DNA from: Candidatus Micrarchaeota archaeon UBA95
Lineage (GTDB): Archaea > Micrarchaeota > Micrarchaeia > Norongarragalinales > Norongarragalinaceae
NCBI GenBank assembly: GCA_002499405.1
Contig: DALH01000027.1
Location: 12,145-35,687, forward strand
Reading direction: 5' to 3'
Length of the DNA stretch: 23,543 nt
Below, piece after piece: positions 8,122-14,438 of this stretch. Under the pieces are notes generated by a model that made no database searches, had not been told where the DNA came from, and saw only the letters and a program-made list of their open reading frames with translations. The first letter of the stretch is position 1. Every line of letters starts with the position of its first letter. Position numbers and translations under genes: made by a program.

Positions 8122-8135
8122 ACCATTAAATTGCC
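8122..8135 (+). promoter_or_regulatory. TATA-like box upstream of tRNA-Ser and the ribosomal operon
   Basis: CCATTAAATTGCC lies about 30 bases before the tRNA-Ser 5' end at 8158. A small GCTC/GAGC hairpin at 8106-8117 between Cbf5 and this box could mark the end of the Cbf5 transcript. No other promoter is apparent before uS13, so the tRNA and operon may start from here. Confidence 0.45.
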
Positions 8136-8194
8136 TCAACGCGCACAATAATAGAGTGCCGGGATGGCAGAGTGGTTATTGCGCACGCTTGGAA

Positions 8195-8253
8195 CCTCTT
8201 TATCGGATTACCCCGAGTGAAAGCGGAGAGGGGCGTACCGATTAAAGCCGTAA
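8195..8253 (+). other. tRNA-Ser intron 1 at position 37/38 (59 nt)
   Basis: This canonical-position intron folds well: CT-TTTATCGG near its 5' end pairs with CCGATTAAAG near its 3' end, closing a CCCC...GGGG hairpin in the middle. The bulge before A38 reads AA-A. The central exon-intron helix is imperfect (TTGG against CCGT), a relaxed bulge-helix-bulge. Confidence 0.8.
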
Positions 8254-8285
8254 AGCGTGTGGCCGAAAGGCCGCCTGAGTTCGAA

Positions 8286-8339
8286 TGAGCTTTTCTTTCT
8301 CGAAAGAAAACCTCGGAAAAGAAAGGAAGTTAGCGAAAA
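8286..8339 (+). other. tRNA-Ser intron 2 in the T-loop, position 59/60 (54 nt)
   Basis: Exon TTCG (54-57) pairs exactly with intron CGAA (8334-8337), flanked by bulges AA^T on each strand and the T-stem outside. This is a good bulge-helix-bulge except that the inner helix is weak. The intron holds a perfect TTTTCTTTC-TC-GAAAGAAAA hairpin (8292-8310 or so) and a second purine run GGAAAAGAAAGG. It must be removed before the T-arm and 3' end can form. Confidence 0.85.
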
Positions 8340-8371
8340 TCTCAGTCCCGGCGCTTAAACGAGTTGGTGGA

Positions 8372-8959
8372 ATGGCAGTAAAAAAAAGCGATGAAGGCGA
8401 TGTCATCAAGAAGGCGGCGCCAAAACCGGAGAGGACGCCGGACAAAGCGGGCAAGGACTACAAGGGAATCGTCCGCATATTCGGGCAGGACGTCAAGGGA
8501 AGCGACCCCCTGAAACGCGGCCTGCAACGCGTGAAAGGAATAGGCAGCAACCTCGCCGCCTCCCTCACGCGCGCAATCGAACGCGAGTCAAGCATCAACG
8601 GAAACGAGTTGTGCGGCAACCTCTCCGACCAACAAATAGAGGAAATCGAGGAAATACTCAAGAACCCGGTAAAGCACGAAGTCAAGCCGTTCGTCTTGAA
8701 CCGCTTGGCCGACCCCGAAAAAGGGAGTGCCCGGCACGTGCTCGGAACCGACTTGCGCTTCGCCACGCGCCAAGACATAATGGAAATGCATGAAACGCGT
8801 TCCTGGAAGGGCTTCAGGCACGCAACGGGACAAAAAGTGCGCGGCCAGCACACGCGAACCACGGGCCGCTCGGGAATGAGCGTCGGCGTGTTGAAGAAGG
8901 CGGCAAAACAGCAAAAGGGCGCCGCCGCGCAAAAAGCGCAGGAAACCGGCAAAAAGTGA
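8372..8959 (+). CDS. rps13: Small ribosomal subunit protein uS13
   Basis: The 195-residue protein has the uS13 core: IVRIFGQDVKGSDPLKRGLQ, VKGIGSNLAASL (helix-two-turn-helix), then GFRHATGQKVRGQHTRTTGR near the end. uS13 sits in the 30S head and contacts the 50S subunit and P-site tRNA. The first 30 residues (MAVKKSDEGDVIKK...) and the Ala/Lys/Gln tail are extensions beyond the usual archaeal length of about 150. The ATG follows GGTGG closely and is 18 nt after tRNA-Ser. It opens the S13-S4-S11-RpoD gene order conserved in archaea. Confidence 0.95.
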   Translation: MAVKKSDEGDVIKKAAPKPERTPDKAGKDYKGIVRIFGQDVKGSDPLKRGLQRVKGIGSNLAASLTRAIERESSINGNELCGNLSDQQIEEIEEILKNPVKHEVKPFVLNRLADPEKGSARHVLGTDLRFATRQDIMEMHETRSWKGFRHATGQKVRGQHTRTTGRSGMSVGVLKKAAKQQKGAAAQKAQETGKK

Positions 8960-8965
8960 TGATTC

Positions 8966-9688
8966 ATGGGTGACCCAAAACGCAAGAGGAAACAATTCGA
9001 GCGCCCCAAACGCTTGTGGGACGAAGGCCGCATAGAAGAAGAAAAGGCGTTGCGCAACGAATTCGGTTTGAAGAACGCGCGCGAGGTGTGGAGCGCCAAA
9101 ACCGTTTTGAGGAAGATGCGCCGCGAAGCCCGCCGGCTGCAATCCGGCAAAGGCAGCGGAATCGAGAAACGCAGGGACCAGTTGCTCGTGAGGGTGCAGA
9201 AATACTTCATAGGCAAGCCCGGCATCACCCTGGACGACATCCTCACGCTCACCGTGCGCGACGTGCTCGCGCGCCGGCTGCAATCACTCGTGACCGCCAA
9301 GCACATGGCGTGCACCCCAAAACAGGCGAGGCAGTTCATCGTTCACGGCCACGTCAAAGTCAACGACAAGCGCGTGAACGCGCCTTCCTACCTCGTGTCG
9401 TTCGCGGAAGAGGACTCGGTTGATTGGTGGGGCGAGCCCGTCGTGGTCCCAGAAAAAGCGGTTCTTGAAGAAGACGAGGAAGCCGAAGAAAAAACCAATG
9501 AACCAAAGGCGGAAACCTTGAAGCAAATGGCCGAGGAAAAAGAGGAAGCCGAAAAACCCGAAATAGAAGAGAAGGAGGAAACCCTGGCTGAAATGGCCGA
9601 TAAAACCAATGAAGAACCCGAAGAAAAACAAAACCAATCCAAAGAAGAAACCAAAGATCCTGCTAGCGCGGGGGAGGGGACCGAATAA
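8966..9688 (+). CDS. rps4: Small ribosomal subunit protein uS4 with acidic tail
   Basis: Residues 1-165 are archaeal uS4: a [19 protein letters not shown] start, then the S4 RNA-binding fold ([38 protein letters not shown]). uS4 nucleates 30S assembly on 16S rRNA. Unusually, about 75 more residues follow that are rich in Glu/Lys and low in complexity, with two similar units ([12 protein letters not shown] and [12 protein letters not shown]). Archaeal uS4 usually ends near residue 170-180. The stop TAA shares one base with the uS11 start (TAATG). Confidence 0.95.
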   Translation: MGDPKRKRKQFERPKRLWDEGRIEEEKALRNEFGLKNAREVWSAKTVLRKMRREARRLQSGKGSGIEKRRDQLLVRVQKYFIGKPGITLDDILTLTVRDVLARRLQSLVTAKHMACTPKQARQFIVHGHVKVNDKRVNAPSYLVSFAEEDSVDWWGEPVVVPEKAVLEEDEEAEEKTNEPKAETLKQMAEEKEEAEKPEIEEKEETLAEMADKTNEEPEEKQNQSKEETKDPASAGEGTE

Positions 9689-10146
9689 TGAGTGAAGACG
9701 AGACGCCAAAGAGGCGACCCCACAGGGACCACGAGCCGCGTTCGCAGGTCGCCCCCAGAGTTCAAGGCAAGTGGGGCATCGCAAGCATTTTTTCCTCAAA
9801 GAACAACACTATCATAACCGTAACGGATTTGAGCGGCGCGGAAACCCTGGCGCGGGTCAGCGGCGGACAAATCGTGAAGAGCCAACGCGACGAGGGAAGC
9901 CCTTACGCCGCAATGCAGGCCGCGTTCCGCGCGGCCGACGCCGTCAAGGAAAAAGGCATAACCAATATTCACGTGCGCGTGCGCGCCCCGGGCGGCCACC
10001 ACACGAAGACGCCGGGAAGCGGCGCACAAGCCGCAATCCGCGCGTTGGTGCGCTCCGGCCTCAGAATTGGAAAGATTGAAGACGTTACGCCCGTGCCCAC
10101 GGACACCACGAAGCGGCCGGGCGGAAGGCGTGGAAGGAGAGTCTGA
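9688..10146 (+). CDS. rps11: Small ribosomal subunit protein uS11
   Basis: The 152-residue protein shows uS11 landmarks: [31 protein letters not shown], and the conserved [20 protein letters not shown] followed by [11 protein letters not shown] and a basic [10 protein letters not shown] end. uS11 forms the platform of the 30S subunit near the mRNA exit. The N-terminal 30 residues ([13 protein letters not shown]) are a variable extension. It starts on the last base of the uS4 stop and ends four bases before RpoD, so it is tightly coupled. Confidence 0.96.
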   Translation: MSEDETPKRRPHRDHEPRSQVAPRVQGKWGIASIFSSKNNTIITVTDLSGAETLARVSGGQIVKSQRDEGSPYAAMQAAFRAADAVKEKGITNIHVRVRAPGGHHTKTPGSGAQAAIRALVRSGLRIGKIEDVTPVPTDTTKRPGGRRGRRV

Positions 10147-10149
10147 AAA

Positions 10150-10887
10150 ATGAAGATAGATTTGTTGAAGGACGAAGGAAGCAAGGTGTTCTACCGCGTC
10201 ACGGGAGCGGAACCCGAGTTGTTGAACGCGTTGCGCCGCGCCATAATCGCAGACCTCCCGGCTTTCGCGGTCAGGGAAGTGGACTTCTTTGAAAACACTT
10301 CCGCCGTGTTCAACGAATACCTCGCGAACCGAATCGGCTTGATTCCCCTGACGTGGGAGGAATCCCTCAACGAGGACGCCGAAATCTATTTCACGCTGGA
10401 CGCCGCCGCCGAAGACGGAGAGGTGACGGTTAACTCCGCACAACTCGCCAGCCAGGACGAAGCAATCAAGGTTTACTGCGAAAACATTCCCATCATAAAA
10501 CTCGGCAAGGGCCAGAAACTCCGCCTCCAGGCAACCGCCGACATCGGAACCGGAGCCAAGCACGCGCGCTACCAGAGCGCCATCGCCTCCTACGGGCTGT
10601 TAAGCAACTACAAGCTCTCAACCAAGTGCAAGAAATGCGGCGCCGCAATCAAGCCCCGCCTACCGCAGGAAGCAATAAACAAAGTCAACGGAAAAACGCC
10701 GGAACAATGCGGGATTTGTTTTGAATGCGAAAGCAAGGCCCTCCAAAAAAAGCCGGACGCCTTCAAGGACTCGGACGGGGACTACGTGTTCTGGTGCGAG
10801 TCATACAACAACGTGCCCGCAAAACAACAATTGTTGCGCGGGCTGAACAAAGTGGGGGAAAAAATCGAAGAGCTGAAAACCAAGTGA
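10150..10887 (+). CDS. rpoD: DNA-directed RNA polymerase subunit D (Rpb3/alpha-like)
   Basis: The 245-residue protein resembles archaeal RpoD: ELLNALRRAIIADLPAFAV, FNEYLANRIGLIPL, and a C-terminal QQLLRGLNKVGEKIEELK dimerisation helix that pairs with RpoL. An inserted domain near residues 157-200 has CKKCG, then CGICFEC, i.e. C-x2-C ... C-x2-C-x2-C. Some archaeal RpoD proteins hold an Fe-S cluster in this domain; five cysteines here could bind one cluster or a zinc. Which metal is present cannot be read from sequence. Its last bases overlap the next start (GTGA). Confidence 0.95.
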   Translation: MKIDLLKDEGSKVFYRVTGAEPELLNALRRAIIADLPAFAVREVDFFENTSAVFNEYLANRIGLIPLTWEESLNEDAEIYFTLDAAAEDGEVTVNSAQLASQDEAIKVYCENIPIIKLGKGQKLRLQATADIGTGAKHARYQSAIASYGLLSNYKLSTKCKKCGAAIKPRLPQEAINKVNGKTPEQCGICFECESKALQKKPDAFKDSDGDYVFWCESYNNVPAKQQLLRGLNKVGEKIEELKTK

Positions 10888-11084
10888 AGATCCGCGTCAT
10901 CCCGAACGCCAAAACCTTTTCCCTCAAGGAAGAGGACGGCGCGTGGGTCGCACGCGTCCCAGCCAAGCCGGTCGGGGGCGCGGCAAACAAGGAGTTGTTG
11001 AAGCAACTCTCAAAAAAATTCGGGAAAAAAGCGCGCCTAACGAAGGGAGGTAAAAGCAGGATCAAGGAAGTGGAATTCAAGTAA
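10884..11084 (+). CDS. DUF167 (YggU-like) protein
   Basis: The 66-residue product begins VKIRVIPNAK, continues WVARVPAKPVGGAANKELL and ends KKARLTKGGKSRIKEVEF, the full DUF167 pattern (V-x-P-x-A, PxxGxANxxL, GxxSRxK). The family is small and conserved, with no agreed function. GTG at 10884 overlaps the RpoD stop, a coupling that supports this start over longer readings. It is not a usual member of this operon. The tRNA-Leu gene begins only two bases after its stop. Confidence 0.85.
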   Translation: MKIRVIPNAKTFSLKEEDGAWVARVPAKPVGGAANKELLKQLSKKFGKKARLTKGGKSRIKEVEFK

Positions 11085-11086
11085 GA

Positions 11087-11263
11087 GCAGGGGTGGCAGA
11101 GTCTGGTCAAATGCGCAGGCTTGAGGTGCCTGTCTCTTAGGAGTGCCAGGGTTCGAAGGCCCACTTTTTTTCTTTTGGGAAAAGAAAAAAGTTAGGCGCA
11201 CCAAAAAAGAAAACGAGCGTTTTGATTTGGAGCGCCTTCGGGCTGAAAATCCCTGCCCCTGCA
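11087..11263 (+). tRNA. tRNA-Leu (anticodon GAG), with T-loop intron
   Basis: GCAGGGG (11087-11093) pairs with CCCCTGC (11256-11262), discriminator A. The anticodon stem CAGGC/GCCTG encloses TT-GAG-GT, giving leucine anticodon GAG with no canonical intron. The variable arm TCTCTTAGGAGTGC is of class II length. The T-stem CAGGG (11147-11151) is completed by CCCTG (11251-11255), 92 bases further than expected. Spliced length is about 85 nt. It stands between the DUF167 stop and eL18 in the same transcript unit. Confidence 0.93.
11158..11249 (+). other. tRNA-Leu intron in the T-loop, position 59/60 (92 nt)
   Basis: This is a textbook bulge-helix-bulge: outer T-stem CAGGG/CCCTG, central exon TTCG with intron TGAA (one G-U), bulges AA^G and AA^T, inner helix GCCC/GGGC. 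Cutting in both bulges restores TTCGAAT. The intron carries the pyrimidine/purine hairpin CTTTTTTTCTTTT-GGG-AAAAGAAAAAAG and a later purine run AAAAAAGAAAAC, the same layout as the tRNA-Ser T-loop intron. Confidence 0.9.
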
Positions 11264-11280
11264 TTAACACGGTGAAAACG

Positions 11281-11637
11281 ATGAAATACGGACCCGAAAA
11301 CCCTGAAACGATTAAACTCGCCGCCCAAGCCGAGAAAACTGCGAGGCAAAACAAGTCCGGTCTATGGAAGCGCGTAGCCCAAGCCCTCAACGCGCGCCGG
11401 AGGAGCCGCGCCGAAGTCAACCTCTACAAACTCGACAATGTCACCAAGGAAGGCGAAACCGCCCTCGTGCTCGGCAAGGTCCTCGGCGTCGGCTCCATCA
11501 GCCACTCCCTCACAGTGGCCGCGCTGGACGCCTCCAAGAAAGCCGTTGAAGCAATCAACCAAAAAGGCAAATACATATCCCTCTCACAACTCATGAAGGA
11601 CAACCCTTCCGGAAAAGGAGTCAGAATCGTGAAGTGA
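11281..11637 (+). CDS. rpl18e: Large ribosomal subunit protein eL18
   Basis: The 118-residue protein fits archaeal L18e: TRQNKSGLWKRVA-like start, VNLYKLDNVTKEGETALVLGKVLGVG, then VAALDASKKAVEAI and a GVRIVK end. It belongs to the uL15/eL18 fold family of the 50S subunit. ATG 11281 is preferred because GGTGA lies five bases upstream; a GTG at 11272 is in frame but would consume that site. The start lies only 17 bases after tRNA-Leu, so tRNA 3' processing would leave an mRNA with a very short leader. Confidence 0.94.
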   Translation: MKYGPENPETIKLAAQAEKTARQNKSGLWKRVAQALNARRRSRAEVNLYKLDNVTKEGETALVLGKVLGVGSISHSLTVAALDASKKAVEAINQKGKYISLSQLMKDNPSGKGVRIVK

Positions 11638-11646
11638 AAAAAAGAA

Positions 11647-12090
11647 ATGACTAACGAAAAAACCGTTTTGGACGCCGACAAAGCAATTGCCGGACGCCTC
11701 GCGGCTTACACGGCCAAAAAACTGTTGGAAGGCCACGAAGTCGTAATCGTTAACTCCGGGAAAGCCGTGTTCTCCGGCAACCCAAAAAAAATCGTTGAAC
11801 GCTATTCCGGCAAGCGCGGAATCCAGCAAAAATCCAACCCCGACAAGTCACCCAAGTTCCCGCGGCGCCCCGACCTATTCCTCAAAAAAGTCGTGTTCGG
11901 CATGCTCCCAACGAGCCGCCGAAGCACCCGCAAGGCATGCATGAGCAGGCTACGCTGCTACCTAGGCGTTCCAAAACAATTCCAGGGCAAAGCCGAAAAA
12001 AAAGTGAAGACCGCGGACGAGTTGAGCCACAAGCCGGTAAGCATTGAAAAAGTATGCCTCGACCTCGGATGGCAAAAGGGAAGTGATTAA
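11647..12090 (+). CDS. rpl13: Large ribosomal subunit protein uL13
   Basis: The 147-residue protein begins KTVLDADKAIAGRLAAYTAK and has VVIVNSGKAVFSGNPKK, FPRRPDLFLKKVVFGMLP and a LRCYLGVP segment, all typical of archaeal uL13. It is an early 50S assembly protein. It starts nine bases after the eL18 stop and is followed by uS9 four bases on, the conserved eL18-uL13-uS9-RpoN order of archaea. Nothing unusual is seen. Confidence 0.96.
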   Translation: MTNEKTVLDADKAIAGRLAAYTAKKLLEGHEVVIVNSGKAVFSGNPKKIVERYSGKRGIQQKSNPDKSPKFPRRPDLFLKKVVFGMLPTSRRSTRKACMSRLRCYLGVPKQFQGKAEKKVKTADELSHKPVSIEKVCLDLGWQKGSD

Positions 12091-12094
12091 AGCA

Positions 12095-12547
12095 ATGGCC
12101 GAAAAAAAGAAGTCAACTAAAAAAGCCGTCAAAAAATCCAAGCAAACCCGCTTCGTGCACGCGCGCGGAAAACGCAAGCGCGCAATAGCCCGCGCAACCG
12201 TCAAGGAGGGAAGAAACGGCGTGACCGTCAACGGCTACTCGCTGAACGCGATTGAAGACCCCTACTACCGCGAAATCGTTTCCGAACCACTTGCCTTCGT
12301 GGACGAGGACTTCATCCAAAAACATGACGTGTCCATAACCGTCAGAGGCGGCGGAAAAATGGGTCAAGCCCAAGCCGCGCGAACCGCGCTCGCCCGCGCC
12401 ATCGTGCGCTTCACGGGCAGCGAACAAACCAAGAAAAAAATGCTGGACTGGGACCGTTCCCTACTCGTAGAGGACTCGCGCCGCGTGGAACCCAAAAAAT
12501 TCAAGGGCCCAAAAGCGCGCGCGCGCTTCACGAAGTCGTACAGGTGA
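12095..12547 (+). CDS. rps9: Small ribosomal subunit protein uS9
   Basis: The 150-residue protein carries HARGKRKRAIARATV near the start, ITVRGGGKMGQAQAARTALARAIV in the middle, and the diagnostic KARARFTKSYR C-terminus whose tail reaches the P-site tRNA. A Lys-rich extension of about 20 residues precedes the core. ATG 12095 follows the uL13 stop by four bases. Longer in-frame readings overlap uL13 and are not needed. In other archaea rpoN follows directly; here a homing endonuclease intervenes. Confidence 0.96.
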   Translation: MAEKKKSTKKAVKKSKQTRFVHARGKRKRAIARATVKEGRNGVTVNGYSLNAIEDPYYREIVSEPLAFVDEDFIQKHDVSITVRGGGKMGQAQAARTALARAIVRFTGSEQTKKKMLDWDRSLLVEDSRRVEPKKFKGPKARARFTKSYR

Positions 12548-12575
12548 GATACTGGAAGGCACGGGTCTCAAAACC

Positions 12576-12584
12576 CCTTAAAAC
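12576..12584 (+). promoter_or_regulatory. TATA-like box of the homing endonuclease gene
   Basis: CCTTAAAAC is centred about 25 bases before the ATG at 12605, so the endonuclease would be transcribed from its own promoter as a leaderless mRNA. No ribosome binding site is seen before that ATG. Confidence 0.45.
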
Positions 12585-12604
12585 CCTCTTTTCTTTTTAT
12601 AGGC

Positions 12605-14029
12605 ATGGACGACAAACTCGTCTTATTGAGGCCTGAGTTTAGACGAAAATTATTCAAAACAAGCGTAGCCGAATTCGGAACACAAGTTAAGGCCGCAGAA
12701 AAATTAGGTATGGCTAGGGGAACGCTGGTTCACTACCTTCACAAAGCAAAATTCGTTGATTATTCTGCCGCATTAAAAGCCGCTTCACTAACTGGCCTGA
12801 AAAAAGAACTAAGAGAAAATATCGTCAAATTCAAATCCAGAAAACGTTCAAACAACGAAGTTTTGAGGGTGGGGAGACAAAAACGCTTAAACCAGTTGAA
12901 AAAACTGCGTAACCCCGAAATAGAACTCAAAAAAATTTTGGTTGGAGGCAAGTCGTTGATTGCGCGCTGGTTCAAGGCCTCAAACAAAGTGACGTTGATG
13001 CGGGCTTCGCCGTTAATAAGCCAAATTAACGTAACCGAAAAAAAAGATGAGTTAGTGTTGCATTACGCGGTTCTCAAGAAAACATTCAAAACCATTATCC
13101 CCAAGCACTTGGTTTTAGACGAGGACTTCGCTTATTTTTTTGGTTTGTGGTTGGGGGACAAAGCTGGCGGCGGAAGGTTTGGAATAACCAACCAAGACGA
13201 AGGCATACTAAAAAAAACGTTGAAAGTGTTAAAGAAAAAATTCTTGCAAAAAGAAGTCCGGTTGGACGTCTTGATGCCGCGCAAGGGAGAACACAAAATT
13301 CCTCTGTTTTTAACGTCTCTACCGCGTAAAAGTTTCATTGGAAAGAGAAACCACAAACCCACTTTCGTGGTTTACTCCCTCAACGCGCCGTTAAAAGGGT
13401 TTTTTGAATGGCTTTCCCGCCCAACGAACCTGCGCGGATTATATGCGGGTTTCAATAACCTCAAAAAAAATGCTTTCCTTGCCGGCTTCTTCGACGCGGA
13501 GGGACACGTAAACCCGATTGACTGCAACTTGAAGTTCTGTCAAAAGGGGAAAACGCTTAAAAAATTCTTGTTTGAAGCCCTTCAAGAATTCGGGGCACGG
13601 CAAGACGACTCATCAATAGTAGTCAAAGACGTTGGACGGATTGGTCGGACCATGCTGCCTTTCCTGAACTCACGCAAAAAACAAGGGGTTGCTAAACTGC
13701 TCGCAGGCGACACAACAAAACAATCATACTCTTTAATCGCGTTGTGGTTAAAACGCAACCCGACAAGCAACAGGAAAAAAGTCGCCAAAGCATTTAATAA
13801 GAAAAGGTTGCATTATATTTTTCCCGCTTTAATAAAAGCCGGTTACATCAAAAAAGACAAAAAAGGATTCGTGGTAACCCGCCTCGGCGAAGAATGGGTG
13901 GAAGCAAACAAGGGCTACATAACCGATTTATTAAAAGAAGCGTGGTTATTCGGTAAAACAACGGAAGGAAAACTCTCCTTCGATTCCAAGGCCATTGAAA
14001 GTATGGCTGGGGTGATGCAGGTATGTTGA
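12605..14029 (+). CDS. LAGLIDADG homing endonuclease with HTH domains
   Basis: The 474-residue protein has an N-terminal helix-turn-helix (residues 25-48, VKAAEKLGMARGTLVHYL), two LAGLIDADG helices (FFGLWLGDK with D185; FLAGFFDAEG with E299), and a C-terminal winged-helix-like segment (about 375-435). Both catalytic acids are present, so it may be active. LAGLIDADG monomers with two motifs cut long DNA sites. No intein splicing block (N-terminal C/S, C-terminal HN-C/S) is visible, so it is free-standing. It is more A/T-rich and uses different codons than its operon neighbours, a sign of transfer. Its stop TGA overlaps the rpoN start (ATGTTGA). Confidence 0.9.
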   Translation: MDDKLVLLRPEFRRKLFKTSVAEFGTQVKAAEKLGMARGTLVHYLHKAKFVDYSAALKAASLTGLKKELRENIVKFKSRKRSNNEVLRVGRQKRLNQLKKLRNPEIELKKILVGGKSLIARWFKASNKVTLMRASPLISQINVTEKKDELVLHYAVLKKTFKTIIPKHLVLDEDFAYFFGLWLGDKAGGGRFGITNQDEGILKKTLKVLKKKFLQKEVRLDVLMPRKGEHKIPLFLTSLPRKSFIGKRNHKPTFVVYSLNAPLKGFFEWLSRPTNLRGLYAGFNNLKKNAFLAGFFDAEGHVNPIDCNLKFCQKGKTLKKFLFEALQEFGARQDDSSIVVKDVGRIGRTMLPFLNSRKKQGVAKLLAGDTTKQSYSLIALWLKRNPTSNRKKVAKAFNKKRLHYIFPALIKAGYIKKDKKGFVVTRLGEEWVEANKGYITDLLKEAWLFGKTTEGKLSFDSKAIESMAGVMQVC

Positions 14030-14221
14030 TACCAGTTCGGTGCTTTCACGTGCGGTAAACCCGTGAGCGAAGCATTTGAGGAATACGAGGAACGCGTGAA
14101 AAACGGCGAGGAGCCCGCAAAGGTCTTGGACGACCTCGGCCTGGACAGGTACTGCTGCCGCAGAATGTTGTTAAGCCAAGTGCCGCTGATAGACGAAATC
14201 CTCGACTTCAAGCGGTACTAA
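14023..14221 (+). CDS. rpoN: RNA polymerase subunit N (Rpb10), frame break after codon 8
   Basis: Read from ATG 14023 the peptide is MLIPVRCF; the rest is in the next frame from 14048: [20 protein letters not shown]..., then [17 protein letters not shown]. Together they form the complete 65-residue RpoN with all four zinc cysteines (C-F-T-C and C-C). The sequence TGCTTTCACG has one T too many for TGC-TTC-ACG. Continuing in the first frame hits TAA after four codons. RpoN is essential for RNAP assembly with RpoD and RpoL, so this is most simply a one-base sequencing/assembly error, or else a +1 slip at TTT-C. The gene follows the homing endonuclease directly. Confidence 0.8.
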
Positions 14222-14228
14222 ACCGCGC

Positions 14229-14301
14229 GGGGGGGTAGTGTAGCTTGGCATCATACGGCCTTGGGGTGGCCGTGACCCGAGTTCGAATCTCGGCCCCCTC
14301 A
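14229..14301 (+). tRNA. tRNA-Pro (anticodon GGG)
   Basis: GGGGGGG (14229-14235) pairs with CCCCCTC (14294-14300, one G-U), discriminator A. The anticodon stem CGGCC/GGCCG holds TT-GGG-GT, proline. The T-arm CCGAG-TTCGAAT-CTCGG is canonical. There is no intron. It starts seven bases after the rpoN stop and closes the operon. Confidence 0.95.
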
Positions 14302-14310
14302 CTCAAACCC

Positions 14311-14434
14311 TTTCTTCTTTTAGAAAAAGAAGAACCAAGCGAACCCTTGGTTCGCGTGCCCGCAAACGCGAAGCGTTTGCTGGGAACCTTTGATGGGAAA
14401 GAAGAAAACGCATTTTAGTTTTTTCTTCATCAAA
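14311..14434 (+). repeat. Hairpin-rich intergenic element after tRNA-Pro
   Basis: Four strong inverted repeats fill this stretch: TTCTTCTTTT/AAAAGAAGAA (14312-14334), GAACCAAG/CTTGGTTC (14332-14353), GCAAACGC-GAA-GCGTTTGC (14362-14380), and TTTGATG...CATCAAA (14389-14434) with inner AAGAAAA/TTTTCTT. The first and last share the pyrimidine/purine character of the tRNA introns. It lies between convergent units and contains oligo-T tracts on the plus strand, so it may terminate the operon; it may also be a structured RNA or a decayed repeat. No protein is encoded. Confidence 0.6.
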
Positions 14435-14438
14435 ATTC

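Larger units (their letters stand above)
8158..8353 (+). tRNA. tRNA-Ser (anticodon GGA), with two introns
   Basis: GCCGGGA (8158-8164) pairs with TCCCGGC (8346-8352), discriminator G. The anticodon stem CACGC (8184-8188) pairs with GCGTG (8255-8259), giving loop TT-GGA-A, intron, A38. The long variable arm GGCC-GAAA-GGCC (8261-8272) is typical of class II tRNA-Ser. The T-stem CTGAG (8275-8279) is completed only by CTCAG at 8341-8345, so a second intron lies in the T-loop. Spliced length is about 83 nt. The 3' end is 18 nt before the uS13 ATG. Confidence 0.92.

Noticed and set aside
11143..11280. N-terminal extension of eL18 through the tRNA-Leu intron
   Set aside because: It would translate the tRNA T-arm and intron. 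ATG 11281 has a ribosome binding site and matches the family start.
12605..14221. Homing endonuclease as an intein or mRNA intron within rpoN
   Set aside because: There is no rpoN 5' exon before the gene, no Cys/Ser start or His-Asn end for protein splicing, and no clear bulge-helix-bulge at the borders. The rpoN start codon is after it.
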